Assembly: GCF_020379485.1 (NCBI RefSeq)
Contig: NC_063450.1
Location: 46,466,681-46,530,680 of the forward strand
Source of the DNA: Brassica napus
Taxonomy: Eukaryota; Streptophyta; Magnoliopsida; Brassicales; Brassicaceae
Length of the DNA: 64,000 nucleotides
Reading direction: 5' to 3'
The notes beneath the pieces were generated by a model that was given only the letters and a program-made list of their open reading frames with translations, made no database searches and was not told the DNA's origin. Of this stretch, positions 40,512-53,931 are shown in pieces (the first letter of the stretch is position 1; each line of letters starts with the position of its first letter). A program made the translations under genes and the position numbers.

Positions 40512-43500
40512 ATGCCGGCTGCGACGACGGAGGCCGAATCAATAGAACCACAGTCGCTGAAAAAGCTCAGCATCAAATCCCTGAAACGAGCACTTGATCT
40601 CTTCTCCCCCGTCCACGGCCAATTCCCTCCTCCTGATGCCGAAGCGTTAGTCTCCGATCCCCAATTTCTCTTCTCCAATCCTCGAATTTTTTCTTGAAAA
40701 TTTATATAAAAATTCTTCTTTTTCTTTGTTGCAGCAAGAAGATTCGTCTCAGCCATAAGGTAAATAGAAACCCCCATATTCGTTTTTCCTTAAAGCTTCG
40801 AACTTTAGGTTTCTAGGTTTATACAAACTAATTAACATGTTTGATTTGCATAAAGTCTCTGTCTTTCACTGATTAAACTAAGAGTTTATGCTAAATTGAA
40901 CATGTTTACTAGCTTCGAACTTCAGGTTTAAGTTTAATAGTTAAGCCTTTGATATGCTTAAACTCTCTGTCTTTCACTGATCAACCCGAGTTCGAGCTGT
41001 GAGTTGTGTATATAAATATTGATTCTCAGATGTTTTCTTGCACAGATGAAAGTTGCTTTTGGAGGTGTGGAGCCTGTGAGCCAGCCTCCACGTCAGCCTG
41101 ACCGTGGCAATGAGCAGACCGGAACCTCAAGTGCTCTTGCTCTCCCAGGTATTGGGTTCATATCACTTTTTTTTTCTTATGTTGTTGAAAGATGAAACAA
41201 AATAGTTTTTTTTTTCTCTATTGTTTGGATTTTTTTATTATTAAACATTGCTCGATGAGTTCTGTAGGTCCTGAAGGCTCCAAGAGTACCCAAAAGGGTG
41301 TGACAGAGAATGCTCTTGTTGTTGGTCCAACTTTCCAGCCAAAGGGCTTGTAAGTATTAACCTTTCTGCCGTTTATTTCGTTGATATGGATTCTAGTTGA
41401 TGTTTCTACTTTGTGGCAAGTATGCTAATTAAATTCTATTCTGGTTCTTGAAATTGAAGGAACAGTATTGGTACCTCAGGCAAAAGCACCACCATCATCC
41501 CTGCAAATGTATCCTCGTATGAAAGGTATTTTTTCCGTCTTGTTCTTCTCCTTTCATTCTTCTTCATCTTGATTGCAATACATTGAAAGTCTAATACTGG
41601 TGCCTATACGATAGTTTCTCATTCTGGATATTTTGTTATTGTTGTGTCTCCCTGTGTGTTACAGAAACTTTTCAACTTCTGCATTAATGGAGAGAATACC
41701 TAGTAGATGGCCGCGCCCAGAGTGGCATGCACCATGGAAGAATTACAGGGTAAGATCTTTGGGACAGCACCCTTACTGCATCACTCTGATTCTGGCCTTT
41801 TGTTGGCTTGAGGAGTTTCTTGACTTGCGTTTAATTATTCTTTCCACAGGTCATTCAAGGGCACTTGGGGTGGGTCAGATCTGTCGCCTTTGACCCCAGT
41901 AATGAATGGTTTTGTACTGGTTCAGCTGATCGTACCATCAAGGTAATAGAGATGACTGCTTCTTTAGTATGAATTGTATTTGTCCCAATGTAGCATCAAA
42001 AACAGCCAACAACTTTAACACTTGTAGAAGCAAATCCTGAATGCAATGCGCTTGCTGAATTGCTTGATTTAATTATGTTTACTAGATATGGGATGTAGCA
42101 ACTGGAGTTCTGAAGCTAACACTTACTGGTCATATCGAGCAAGTGCGGGGTTAGCCTCTTAAATCTCTTCCAATTGATTTGTTAGATGTTTCTGCGATCA
42201 CGGTTCAGATCTTTTTTTTTTTCTTTTTCTTTTTGAAATGTGTTGCAGGCCTTGCTGTAAGTAATCGACATACGTACATGTTCTCAGCTGGGGATGACAA
42301 GCAAGTCAAATGCTGGGACCTTGAGCAGAATAAGGTTATTACAACTCTAATACTCTTCCTCATCTTAACTTCTCACTATCTAATGCTCTTGGAATTCGGC
42401 TTTGATAGGTTATCCGGTCTTATCATGGACACTTGAGTGGAGTCTATTGCTTAGCTCTTCACCCAACTTTAGACGTGTTACTAACCGGAGGGCGAGACTC
42501 TGTCTGCAGGGTAGGAAAATCACGTATAAATATTTATATCCTTTGTTCATTAGCTGAACTCGTAGGTAAAAAGAGTCCATGTTTGCTTTATATGCAGGTG
42601 TGGGATATTCGAACCAAGATGCAAATTTTTGCACTCACAGGACATGACAACACCGTGTGTTCTGTTTTCACTCGTCCAACAGTACGTCTCTTGTCATGTG
42701 TAGTTGTTGTTTTGAGTTTGCAACTTTTTTTTCAGAATCTCTCTTATAAGCAACTGGTACTCACTTTGATCTGTGATGTTGCAGGACCCACAAGTTGTAA
42801 CTGGATCTCATGACACTACTATTAAATTCTGGGACCTTCGATATGGTAATATTTTTATCATTCTAACCATTGTTTGGACTTAAAATCCATTTTATTTGGG
42901 GTTCCCTGCTTATTGGATAATTACTTGCAGGCAAAACAATGACGACTCTAACACATCATAAGAAATCTGTCCGAGCAATGACCCTTCATCCTAAAGAGTA
43001 TGTGTAGTTCACTTTATCTTTCCAACAGAGAACTCATCAAGACGACAAACCTGAGCATTTTCCTAATAATATCTCTTATGTTTTTTTTTAGGAATGCATT
43101 TGCTTCTGCATCAGCTGACAACACCAAAAAGTTTAGCCTTCCAAAGGGAGAGTTTTGCCACAACATGCTGTAAGTCAGTCTTTGCTAGATATGATTCACA
43201 ACCCCTTCTTTTGCATCTCTAGTGCTTTTGAAGCAAAGAGTTTCATTAGGAATTAAACATGGATTGGTTTTTTTATATGCGTTGTCTTTCTTCATGGAAC
43301 AGTTCGCAGCAGAAAACCATAATTAACGCAATGGCTGTGAACGAGGATGGTGTAATGGTCACTGGAGGTAACAAGTTCATTTCACAATTATTTTTTGTGA
43401 TTGTTTTTCTACAGCACCTTACCGTCATTATCATTTTTTAACTAAATTTGGTCCTATATCTTTTTACGAATTAAGGTGATAATGGAAGTATATGGTTCTG

Positions 43501-43847
43501 GGACTGGAAGAGTGGTCATAGTTTCCAACAGTCAGAAACTATTGTACAGCCTGGTACGTAGCTTGTTTTACTGTTCCTTTGGAAGTGTATGGTTAAGCTT
43601 CAAAGAATGATATTTAGGTCTCGAAAGCAACAGATACAGGGTCTTTAACTAATGTTATGTTGGGAATATGGCAGGTTCACTGGAGAGTGAAGCGGGTATA
43701 TACGCAGCTTGTTATGATCAGACAGGTTCAAGATTGGTAACATGTGAGGCTGATAAGACGATAAAGATGTGGAAAGAAGATGAGAATGCTACTCCAGAAA
43801 CTCACCCTGTCAATTTCAAACCACCCAAGGAGATTAGGCGCTTCTGA
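40512..43847 (+). CDS. PRL1: Pleiotropic regulatory locus 1, WD40 protein
   Basis: Seventeen exons: 40512-40645, 40735-40759, 41046-41148, 41268-41349, 41460-41525, 41665-41749, 41850-41942, 42086-42149, 42249-42334, 42409-42510, 42598-42681, 42785-42845, 42931-42997, 43092-43169, 43303-43367, 43476-43553, 43675-43847; 481 residues. PRL1 is a nuclear WD40 protein of the spliceosome-associated MAC/NineTeen complex, affecting sugar, hormone and immune signalling. The N-terminus ([20 protein letters not shown]) and [20 protein letters not shown] match PRL1. Seven WD repeats follow [20 protein letters not shown], with repeat ends IWDV, CWDL, VWDI, FWDL, a diverged KFSLP, FWDW and MWKE. The C-terminus [14 protein letters not shown] is conserved. 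Compared with remembered Arabidopsis PRL1 it lacks a few residues near VVGPT. It begins about 425 bp after the CAP-D3 stop, same strand, separate gene. Intact. Confidence 0.96.
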
Positions 43848-44264
43848 TAAGCTCCCCTCTCTACTATTGTTGGAGTCTCACTAGTCTTCATGATTCTGTT
43901 TTCTTGTGGAAAGACTATAAGGATGTCTTGTTTCTTTTGGTGACAACAAAGGGCCATGTACTTGAATTTTCAAGGCATTTGTTGTTATGTATTCTGTTAA
44001 CAAATAATAGTTCATGTACCATTTTATGCTTAAGAATACAGCACACTTCTCTCTTCATCTCTTTCTTTATCTTCTTTGGTTGCTTAACTAAAACGCTATT
44101 TTTTTTTTGGAAATCTCTTTTTTTAGAGCAAAAAAATGGTAACTATGTCTCTTTAGACTAATTTATACTACTTTATGTCCTATTAGACTAATTTTTTTCA
44201 AAATGGCAGTAATGTCTTTAAAATTGTAATTTTTTAAAAAAGATATATATTGAGTTCGACAAGG

Positions 44265-44312
44265 GGGATCGATCGATTCCACTTTACAAGTTACAGTGGA
44301 TCGATCGATCCC
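44265..44312. repeat. Perfect-type hairpin of GATCGATC repeats
   Basis: GGGATCGATCGATTCCACT (44265-44283) pairs with AGTGGATCGATCGATCCC (44295-44312), one bulge or mismatch, loop of 11. Further CGATCGA-type words follow at 44371-44430. This lies inside the Mutator-like element. Confidence 0.8.
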
Positions 44313-44849
44313 GATCATTATTCAGAACAAAAAAAAATGCGAAATATATACTGATCGACCTGGTCCATTTCACTCGATCGGCGAAGGTCGATTTACACAG
44401 ATCGACCGATCTGTAAGAATAGATCGATCGATCCCGTGCCGAGGAAAGAATCTCAAATCGATTTTTTGGTTTTGTATGATTATATCCGGATTGATTCCCA
44501 CTTGATTTGAACCGACCAAGCATGATTTCAACTCTTTAAACTCAATTTCTCTGGGATGAAAGTGAATATTCTCAAATATTTGAATTTCTAAAAATAGGAA
44601 TTTGAATTTCTAAAAATAGGACACGCCTCTTCAAGAATGTTCCATCGACAACAACCAGTAGCACCCCTTTGAATTTGAATTTCTAAAAATAGGATATTTT
44701 TCTCTGGGATGAAAGTGAATATTCTCAAATCGATTTGCCGCTTTTTTTTGTTTTTTTTTTTTTTAAATTGATTTTTTTAAAAATATAAAAGTGAATATTC
44801 TCAAATATTTTGTTTCCATATTTTTAAGAACTGATTTCTTATCCGTAGA

Positions 44850-45135
44850 ATACAACTAATATGTAGAAATCAGTTTCTACAGTTTTTTAGAATTATAGTA
44901 ATGTTTAGAATTTGATTTCTACATGTTTTAGATTTATAGTAAATCTGTAGAAGTCGGTTTCTACATGTTTTAGAATTAGATTAATGTGTAGATTTTGATT
45001 TCTAAGAATTTTAGAATGGTAGGTTAAGCGCGGAATGTGTATTCTACATATTTGTAGAATACTCCTATTTACGTATATCACATATTCTAAACATTGTAGA
45101 TTCAATGAAAAAAGTAGATTTCGTTTTCTACTTCG
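44850..45135. repeat. Imperfect tandem array of short GTAGAAATC...GATTTCTAC palindromes
   Basis: Four to five units of about 50-60 bases each carry an inverted pair such as GTAGAAATCAGTTTCTAC, followed by a TTTTAGAATTA-type linker. Units begin near 44858, 44903, 44945 and 44990, with a degenerate pair near 45115. It is part of the Mutator-like element interior. Confidence 0.65.
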
Positions 45136-45397
45136 TAGAATGTCATTTCTACTTTTCTTAGAACATAATCTGAAATTTATAATTTTAACTTTTTTATAAC
45201 TGGAAAATATAACATTAAGTTCATATAAGTATTTTAACAAATGTTACTATTTTTCCAAAAAATTTTTGTTTGTAAAACTATTTATTAAAATTATTTTCAT
45301 AAATATTAAAGGGTATTATAGAAAAATATGACACAAAATATAGATTAGTCTAAAGGGACATAGTTACTATTTTTTTGCTCTAAAAAACAGTTTTCCC

Positions 45398-46049
45398 TTT
45401 TTTTTTCACTTTAGAATACTTATATTGAAGATACAACATCAGCGGGATGTCCTTAAGTCCTTTTGACATAAAGTTGCCAAAACTTGACAGGTAACAAAAT
45501 TCCGCCGTTACGAATAAGCATAACAAGTAAGACCATAAAGCCTATGTTTCAGAATTCAGCAAGAACAAGCCACAAAGAGCTCAACCATAGGAACCATCGG
45601 GCACAACAATGTCAACGGACAGCGACCAGGAATACAGCAAAAAAAAAAAGGCTATTTAGATTAGGTGAACTATTTACATGTAAATGAACCTACAATTTTT
45701 TTCTCTTGAAAAGATTTTGTTTCCTACTAGAATGCAAATATAAAAAAAAATGCCATTGGAACTTTTGAAGCAATGCCATTATACTATGATGGGCTTAACA
45801 TAAGCTTCATCTAAACGTTTCTAAGCTGAGTGAACTGTACACTACTTGTTCTGGCTGACAATCCTCCGATTGATACTATTATATGTAACGTGTATCATTA
45901 CAAGCACTACAAGACAAAAAGGACACACCAGTTTGATCTAATTTGCTTCAAAAAAACAAGGGACACACAAAATCGCACACCACAATAATGGCAAAGAAAT
46001 GATAAAGATTTATATTTATTAAAAAAAACTTATAATTTTATAAAATAGG
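45398..46049. other. Spacer between the Mutator-like element and SWEET17
   Basis: No gene supported; a 67-codon frame at 45484-45687 lacks recognisable content. In Arabidopsis I recall a small drought-induced gene (DI21) between PRL1 and SWEET17; I see no such coding sequence here. Confidence 0.5.
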
Positions 46050-49000
46050 TTTAAGAAAGGAGAGGGGCACGTGATGTGAGGCCTTCCTCTTCATCTTCCG
46101 CAATCTCACTCGAACCGTTGCTTAAACCGGCCGGTTTGGCGTTTCTGTAAATTCCATAAAGTATGAGTTGTATTGTCCCAAACACAAACCCCACTCCATT
46201 TGGCACCTACTCATTTTAACCACAAAATTGATTAATTAATTAGTATCATTCTCAACAGCATAATTAAAATAAAATATAAAATCAATGCCTATCAAAGAAA
46301 TCTTTTTGCAGAGGACCCCACAAAATAGTACTTGGTTCATTTTTTGGCCACACACTTTTATTGGTGAAAATTTCGCCAACAAAAAAAATCATTTGTATGA
46401 TGTTGGACTCTTGGAGTCTACAATTTGTGAAAATCATTATGCAGATTTTCTTCCAGAAGATTTTTTTAGTTTGTTATAAAATGGCATGACAATGACATGA
46501 AGGGAGATTTAAAATATGGCATGAAAGGAGTTTAAGTAGGGGGTGTCCAAGAAAACGACAAAAATATTTTGGGGTTATTGTTGGAATAGCGAAGAGACAA
46601 AGGGGTTGTTGAAATAGCTTAATCGTATTCTTATAGATCCGTAAATAGCCATGTAAAATTACTTACAAGTAGAAAAACGTCGTGTTGGAGTGAAGCATAC
46701 ACTGCCCAGATCGCGCCGTTTAAGAAGAGGAAAAACGACAACCAAAACGGCATGTATTTCACGCTCTTTGTCGCCACCACTGTTTTCTGCAAATGATTAG
46801 TTTACAAAAACACTATAAGCCTCTCTTATATTATATCAGATACATATATATTTTTTTATAGAAAATGATATATTATAGGTATGTCTTTGTCTGAGATTTG
46901 CATAAATAATGGACCCATCAAGTTATTGTTTGCATTACTAGCTGGAAAATTTACGAAGAACATGTTTATTGCTGCTCTCTTATATTGAGTTTTTTAATGT
47001 AATATAAAATATGATCTCTTAGATTTTAACTAAAAAAACTAAGAGACGTCTGTTATAATAAGAAACGTATCTTAAGTTTTTTAATTAAAAGTTAAGAAAC
47101 TGTATTTTATATTATGTTAAAAAATTCAACGTAAGAGACCTGTAATAACATGTTTATGGTCTGATAGACCTATGTGTGGGAGGTACATATCGTGACAACT
47201 GTGACGTTTATATTTAAATTGAAACGTGAAAAATCTAACGACGTACAAGTTCTAAATAATTGTTATCTGACTGCGATTTTTCAAAGACGTGTGCTTAAAA
47301 ATACCACAAGGTTGTTTGGTTTACGAATCATGATGATTGCTGCATGAACGAACGAAAATAACATTTCAGTTCCCAATAAGCATATTACTAAAAGAGTGTT
47401 ATTAAAATGGCGCTACCACCAAAAGTAAACACTAACCTTATTTCTTGAATTCTGAAACATAATGATTCTATCATCACCAATATTCGAATACTACTAACTA
47501 GAAGACATAGTCAATGAAAAAAACCACAAAATCAGAAGAATCATTATGTTGTTATAAAAAAAAAGATTAGTCTTTAGACCAAGGTGGGTCGTTTTTAACT
47601 GTGATTAGTGTGGAAGGCTAAGCTTTTTAGAATATAGTGCATTAAATATACTTTTTAAAACCATTCTAATGTATATCCTGTTTTTTATAACGAAATTATA
47701 CATAGAAGCTTTAAAATACAAATAAATTTTGTTCCAATGTATGTTTAAAAAAAAAAAAAGATAAGTTTTATTCTTCTTCTAAATATAAGTGCTATCTTTT
47801 AATATAGAGATGAAATAACAAATTTTATTTCAAAGTAAAAATATAATAGATAAAAACGTACTTTGTAATAATATTTAATTTCAAATATAAATTAGATTTT
47901 GATCCGCGCAACCGCACGAGTATTTTTTTTTCAATTTATTTACATATGTATTTATTTTATATCATTGGTGGTTTACATTTTTAACATTAATCATATATTT
48001 AAATATTTATATAACTATTTCAAATACAATAATTTCATAGCTTATATGCTATATTTAATCAATTGTTTAAAATCGTCATGCATTTTTCACTTCTTATTAT
48101 ATATTTATTTTATTGTATTTGCATTTAATTACTGAAAAATTAATATATGCATGAAACAATATATCTGAAAATTATTTTGTGTTTAATTTATACTAAATTC
48201 TGACCCACCGTCCTTCAAAGCTAGATTTTTTTAGCAATATTTTTTACGTTTATTCGTTTTAGATAATATATTATTGTATATACAAAATTTTAAGATATGT
48301 AAACTTTTTATACATGTATTATATAGTTTGTGAATATTAAGCCGTTATGTCATCATATTATATTTTTAACATAAATAATTAAATTTATGAAAATAAATTT
48401 AATAATATAATAGTTTATTTTAACATGATTTATTATTATTATAAAATATATATAAATAAAATTTTATTTTTCATTTTAGAAACGATAACTGAATATATAT
48501 CAATGGATAATAATAATTCTATTTAAAATTAAACTATGTGGTTACAAATATTTTATATTATTAGCTTTAGTGAATATATGTAATTTACCAACATAATTTC
48601 AGGTTTTATTTCTAAATTTGAAATTTATATATGGAAGTTAAATTAAATTGGACCTACATAATAGAGAAGATATATTTTGAGATACTGTTAAGAACAACAA
48701 AAAAAAAAATTAAAAGAGAACTATAATATATTGTACTTACAAACTAACAGAAATGATATTTTCTACCAAAATATTTTAAAGATATTTATAAAATGTATTT
48801 TGAAAATTAATCAATTTAAATGGTTATTATCACTAAAATATAATTAAAATATTTATATGATTTTAATTTAATTTTCGTTCATCAATCAAAAATAAATTTA
48901 ATTTAAAATTCTAATTATATTTATGATAATTTAGTTAATTAATTAAATAAAAGATAAAGATATTAAAAGTTATGATGATTAAGTTATGTAAAATTTAATA

Positions 49001-50291
49001 AACTTTATAGAGTCCAAATAAAAAAATCACACATGAACACATAACTTCTACTTTAATATATAAGATGTGAACTAGACATACTCTAACATATTACACAATT
49101 TTAGAAATACCAAGTGGATATGAACTTGTTTCAAAAAAATAAAACAAGTGGATATAAACAATGCCAAGAAACCAGCATGATTGAATGATGTATATCTGAT
49201 ATTGACAGATCAAATTTCGAGAATTAGTTTTAAATAAAGGCCACATTTTTTATTTCAAAACGTGGGTAATACTAAAACAGCTATGCTCAATATAGTAATA
49301 GTGTTTTGGATAGATATGTGAATGAACTTACCATAGCAGAAAGAGGAGAACCATACATGATAATGTTGAGGCCAGCACAGATGAACCCCATAGACTGAGA
49401 ACGCATTTTCTCATCTTTAAACGCACTTCTCGTGGCCGCAATTGCTGCTATTGGGAAAAAGACGTTCAACAACGCAACCACTACGATTGTATTTAACTGT
49501 AAACAAAACAAAAAATCTTCATTATATCAACCAAACGATACATTAGGAAATCAACTTTACAAGTCATTATAGTATTATCTTATAACAAGTGGATCACATA
49601 TTTTAATCAACTTGACTTTTAAAGGAAACATGATAGTCAGATCTAAATCTGAATAATTGGATCAAACAAAACTTGCAGATTTCAACCAGCTATCATATAA
49701 GAAACTCAGAAGATCAAGAAGCACATATATAGATAGAGAGACTATATCATATTATATATTCAAATAAAAGAAAATGAAAAGCACCTTGAGATGTCGAGGG
49801 GCATAAAAGAGAAAAAGGGAGACATAGATGATTTCAACAAGAGAACCAAAGCCATTAACGGTGGAGACAAGATATTCTCCGGGAGTGACGATGCCGTAGT
49901 ATGTCCATAGAGACGATCCTAACAACGTGCAAATGTACGGTAAGCTTTTGTACTCCTCCGTCGATTTTCGCTTCACTATTTTCCAAAACGTCTCCCTGAA
50001 TTGTTGTACTGATCCATCAATAATAGAAAAAGAAAACTATATACTATATCTCAGCTTTGTTACTTCTTCCGAGATGAGAGAAAGAGAGCTCACACTGGTG
50101 AGAGGAAGACGAGTACGGAGATTACATTTCCTGCGTCAAACAAAAGTTACAAGCTATGTTTATGGTTAAGTACTTATGGTATATAGTGTACCGGCACATG
50201 TATGCGTGCACACTCGTGTAGAGATAAAAGCACACGAATGAAGAAGGGGTGTTTTACCTATGACTCCGATATAGAAACTTGGCTCCGCCAT
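46050..50291 (-). CDS. SWEET17: SWEET17 sugar transporter (vacuolar fructose facilitator)
   Basis: Six exons on the minus strand: 50291-50258, 50130-50094, 49995-49785, 49496-49332, 46786-46667 and 46206-46050; about 240 residues (the last exon may be off by one base in my counting). SWEETs are seven-helix uniporters made of two MtN3/saliva triple-helix bundles; SWEET17 moves fructose across the tonoplast. The first bundle spans GVIGNVISVLVFLSPV, SLPYICTLLGSSLWTYYGI and LVEIIYVSLFLFYAP; the second spans NVFFPIAAIAATR, MYGSPLSAM, YMPFWLSFFLFLNGAIWAVY and VPNGVGFVFGTIQLILYGIY. The acidic C-tail (EIAEDEEEGLTSR) and near-terminal PLLS match SWEET17 rather than SWEET16. Intron 4 is 2.5 kb because it holds a Helitron; all splice sites look sound. 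Confidence 0.93.
47892..49065 (-). mobile_element. Non-autonomous Helitron in SWEET17 intron 4
   Basis: Read on the minus strand it starts TCTTATATATTAAAG after an A and ends in a GC-rich hairpin (CTCGTGCGGTTGCGCGG), ATCTAA, then T. That is insertion between A and T with no duplication and a CTRR end, the Helitron signature. It has the same head as the Helitron at 33565. The element is 1174 bp, very AT-rich, with no Rep/helicase frame. It is in the same orientation as SWEET17. Confidence 0.85.
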
Positions 50292-52279
50292 TTCTGGAAG
50301 AAAGAGGCTGTGAAGGAAAAAAAAAATGAGAATGAGAAAGAGAGGTGGGTACGATGAGGCAACTTACGCAACCCTTGTATTTATTTATTTTTTCTTTTGG
50401 GCGGCTTTTATATAGTTTTAAAATTATTTTTTACTTGTTCACACTATAATGTAGTGTACTCCATTGTTTAACAAAAAATATAAATACTCTTATGTGTACA
50501 TTGACGTATATAGATATTATTAAACTGATGGAAGAATACAAAACAAATGACGCGTTCTCATTTCTCAAGGTTTATACACAACGTTTAGCTGATTATCTTT
50601 AGGATTAATGTATATGCAAAATCTAATGAGTCTTACGCTTTTTAAATTAGATGTGAACATTCTACTTACCAGCAAGTAGCAACCATTGTATTTAACTTAA
50701 GGATTAGTCTAGAACAAGATGAAAAAGCAATTTTGTAACTCTTGTTGAGATTCTTGACTAGGTTACTTTAGTCTCTAGTAAACTTCAACCACAACCATCT
50801 TATACGATTTTGAGGTCATTTTCAAGACTAAAAACAACATTAATAATTTTATCTTCTTTTTCTAATTTTCTTTTTAATCCACGCCTATTCAAATTCGATT
50901 AAACAACGATACGTATCGTATGTGTACACTGTACACAGAAATAGGGATCAGCGAGAGATTAGTGAAAATAGAATTAACATGTGTGACAATTGGCCCTTAG
51001 GTTGGTGACTAGGACATTTTTATCAACACCACTCGCATTCATCGAAGAAACAATTCACGAACACCTTAGAGCATTTCCAACACTAATTTATTTTTCCAAC
51101 ACCAATTTATTTTTCGGTCAAAAGTGAAATTTAAAATAAAAAAAATATTACAGCCATATTCTATATATCATCCATAATAAAGTAACAAAATATGTTTACT
51201 ACAGTATATTAATGGAACAATGCATTTATTTTTATTCATTATTCTATTTTTTCACTCTGAAATAGGATTTGAATAAAACTCAACTTCATTATATAATTAT
51301 TCTATTTAAAAATCTAGAGTAATATATTAAACACTCTTATTAGAGTAGATGTGAAATAAAATCTGCTAAAAATGATAAAGTTACTAATCATAAATCATAT
51401 AAGCTGAAACTTATTCTATTCCAGCATAATAATTTTTATATTATGCTAGTAAAAAAAAAATACTGGTTTATAATGGTTTCAAATTTTTTTTACTAGAAAT
51501 GCATTTGAAGATTAAAGCAATTACATTTTGTTAAGACAACATACTATATTAGATAAAGAAACCCCAAACCATAAACTATGACTTCGAATGTTTTAATTCG
51601 CTCTGCATTGCATCACAGTTAACAAGTAACAAATTTTTTTATATATACTATATATATATACATTTTTATAACTGTTAGAACTGCACCGCAATTGTACCGT
51701 TAAAACCGCTGTTACCATTCATAATCTATACGACGGGTAACTAACGAATCAGTCAGAGCTTTGAGCTCAAGATACAAGAGAGAATATATATATATATATA
51801 TATATATGCTATAATAATGGGCTTGAGACCATATCCCGATTACAAAAGCAGCCTCATAAAAGGAGATGTTTTGTTAGTATTCCCCTTGGATCTCATCAAA
51901 GTATATATGCCAGTAGTCGTTTGATTAAATTTCAATCCAAAGATGATTAAAACGGGCTTGAGTTATGAATAATATTTTTTTTTATGAGTCATGAATGATT
52001 AACACTAGTGTACTTGTACCCTGACAAAACGACGCCATATCAAAGTTAATACTCTCTGTTTATTTTCTAAAACAGATATGTTAGAGGAAAAAAAATTGTT
52101 TCAAAAAAATGTCTTTTTTTTTAGTTTTACATAAATTTTATTATTCAATCATAATAAATTATAAATTTAAAAAGCAGCTGCATTTATTAAATTATATTGG
52201 TTTTATGTAATTTTTCAAATTACTAATTGAAAAAACAAAAAGATTGTAATAAAGTTTAATGTACTAATATATGTAAAAA
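50292..52279. other. SWEET17 promoter side and spacer
   Basis: AT-rich. A segment beginning CTTAGAGCATTTCCAACAC at about 51066 resembles the head of a common Brassicaceae repeat but its end is not clear. A (TA)n microsatellite lies at 51784-51808. No gene is supported. Confidence 0.5.
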
Positions 52280-53931
52280 TCTATTAATATAAAACAGTAA
52301 GAGTCCGTAATCAACATTATAATGAGCCAGTTTCAAGGTTCCTCAGCACGCCACGTCAGCATTTTGTAGGTCTCACTTATAAAAAAAAGTGAAATAATAA
52401 AATGTCAAGCCCATGGCTCGAAACCGGGTTATTGACATATAAACACCAACATTTATACCACTAAACTAAAGGATACTTTGTACATTGATGACCGAAACTA
52501 ATATATATTTATGAAGGTCAGTTTAATAATGTCCCACAAATAAATAAAATGATTTACAAATCACGTTCTCTATTATTTGCTGATTGATTTGTGGGCTTAT
52601 TTTTTAAACTCACTAGCTCATCTATTACACCAGCTTATACATTTGATTAAAGCCTAAGTCTATCTTAATAAACCATAAAACTAGCCCTAAAAAGCCTGCA
52701 AGTCGTCAGCTCTTCGTCTTCGACTGAGACCTATGGTTTTTCCAATCATGCGTCTCCCCTCCAATACACAGACGCTACTGTCTAAACTTCTCCAATCAAA
52801 TCCATGGAACTCTTAGTCTCCCTCTATCTCTTCATCTCCCCCTCTTTACGCACACCATCAAAATCGCTAGCGTCTCATAACTGATACGAGCGGCTTCGCT
52901 ATATATAAGTCATGCTAGATCCAGGAGTCAAACCTCTCATATCTTCGAGCACTGTATGACTGACGATGATGCGGCCCCTTTAGGGGTCTTATGAACTCAG
53001 ATGATATAACCCAGTTTGTCATGGTGGTCACCACGGTCATTCCAAAAAATATTTAGGGATAGTCATCTATTTTTTTCTCAAAAAACATGCTAAACAATTT
53101 CTGCTGAATATAGTACTTCCATGCATATATTTAACAGAATAACATCATCTAATATAACACACACGTACAACTGTGTTTCAGACTGCCAGCAACAACAAAA
53201 CTCCAGACGTGGATTCCCAATCTATACTACCAGCAGCAACTATTAGCTACACGGTTCATGTGCCCAGGAGAGCCAAAGAAGTTGATGAAGCAATGCCAAG
53301 CTTTGAAAACGAAGAAAAGAGGCACGTGAGTGATTGTTTCAAGTTCATCAAACCGTCATCCCCAATTAGCTTATGTGTCAATGAAATAACCATTTTCGTA
53401 TGTTTTTCCTACTTTCAACTTTGGTTGTCTTTAATTATCTGTAAACTATCTCCCACCAGGAGAAGAGTTACTTGGTTTTTAAATAAAGGGGAAGGTTGAT
53501 GGGTCTATGCATTTCGTGAAAATAAGCATGTATTTTGCTTCATGCATGAGAACATGTTCAGATAGTTACATGGCATCGAAGTTAAACAATGCAACAAAGA
53601 AACCAACTAAAATCCAATAGCCACCAAAACAAAACAAAAAACAAAAGTGACATAAGCACACCATCATATGTTCCTCGGTGGGAAATGGGATGCAGACAAC
53701 TAAATACCAAAAGTATATATGTATCAACTGGTCTTCGTTCACAAAGCGTCCTACACGTAATCAACAACAAACAGTTGTTTCCCTACTAATTCCACCACCT
53801 CCGACCCTTTGTTTTGCCAAATAATTAGACGCACCAACACAAGTGTAAGAACAACATAACTAATAACGCTAACACTAAGTAAAACTGAACAACAACAGCA
53901 TACACAAATAAGCGCGGGGCTCGACCTCTAG
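52280..53931 (+). mobile_element. Non-autonomous Helitron upstream of the dynein light chain gene
   Basis: It begins TCTATTAATATAAAACAG after an A at 52279, and ends GCGCGGGGCTCGACCTCTAG followed by T at 53932: a clean TC...CTAG Helitron in an A/T site, 1652 bp. The interior includes an exon-like open stretch (about 53182-53326). No Rep/helicase frame. Its 3' end is 236 bp before the dynein light chain ATG. Confidence 0.88.

Larger units (their letters stand above)
44109..45397. mobile_element. Mutator-like non-autonomous element with long terminal inverted repeats
   Basis: The ends are inverted copies of about 50-60 bp: TTTTTTAGAGCAAAAAAATG near 44120, then GTAACTATGTC and TTTAGACTAAT, matched by ATTAGTCTAAAGGGACATAG and TTTTTTGCTCTAAAAAACAG near 45345-45390. 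Both sides carry a run of nine or more T, consistent with a 9-bp duplication of a poly-T target. It lies 262 bp after the PRL1 stop. The interior has no transposase frame but has its own repeats. Confidence 0.8.

Noticed and set aside
47899..48135. 78-codon hydrophobic frame (+)
   Set aside because: It is Tyr/Ile/Phe-rich from AT-rich Helitron sequence and lies in the SWEET17 intron on the opposite strand.
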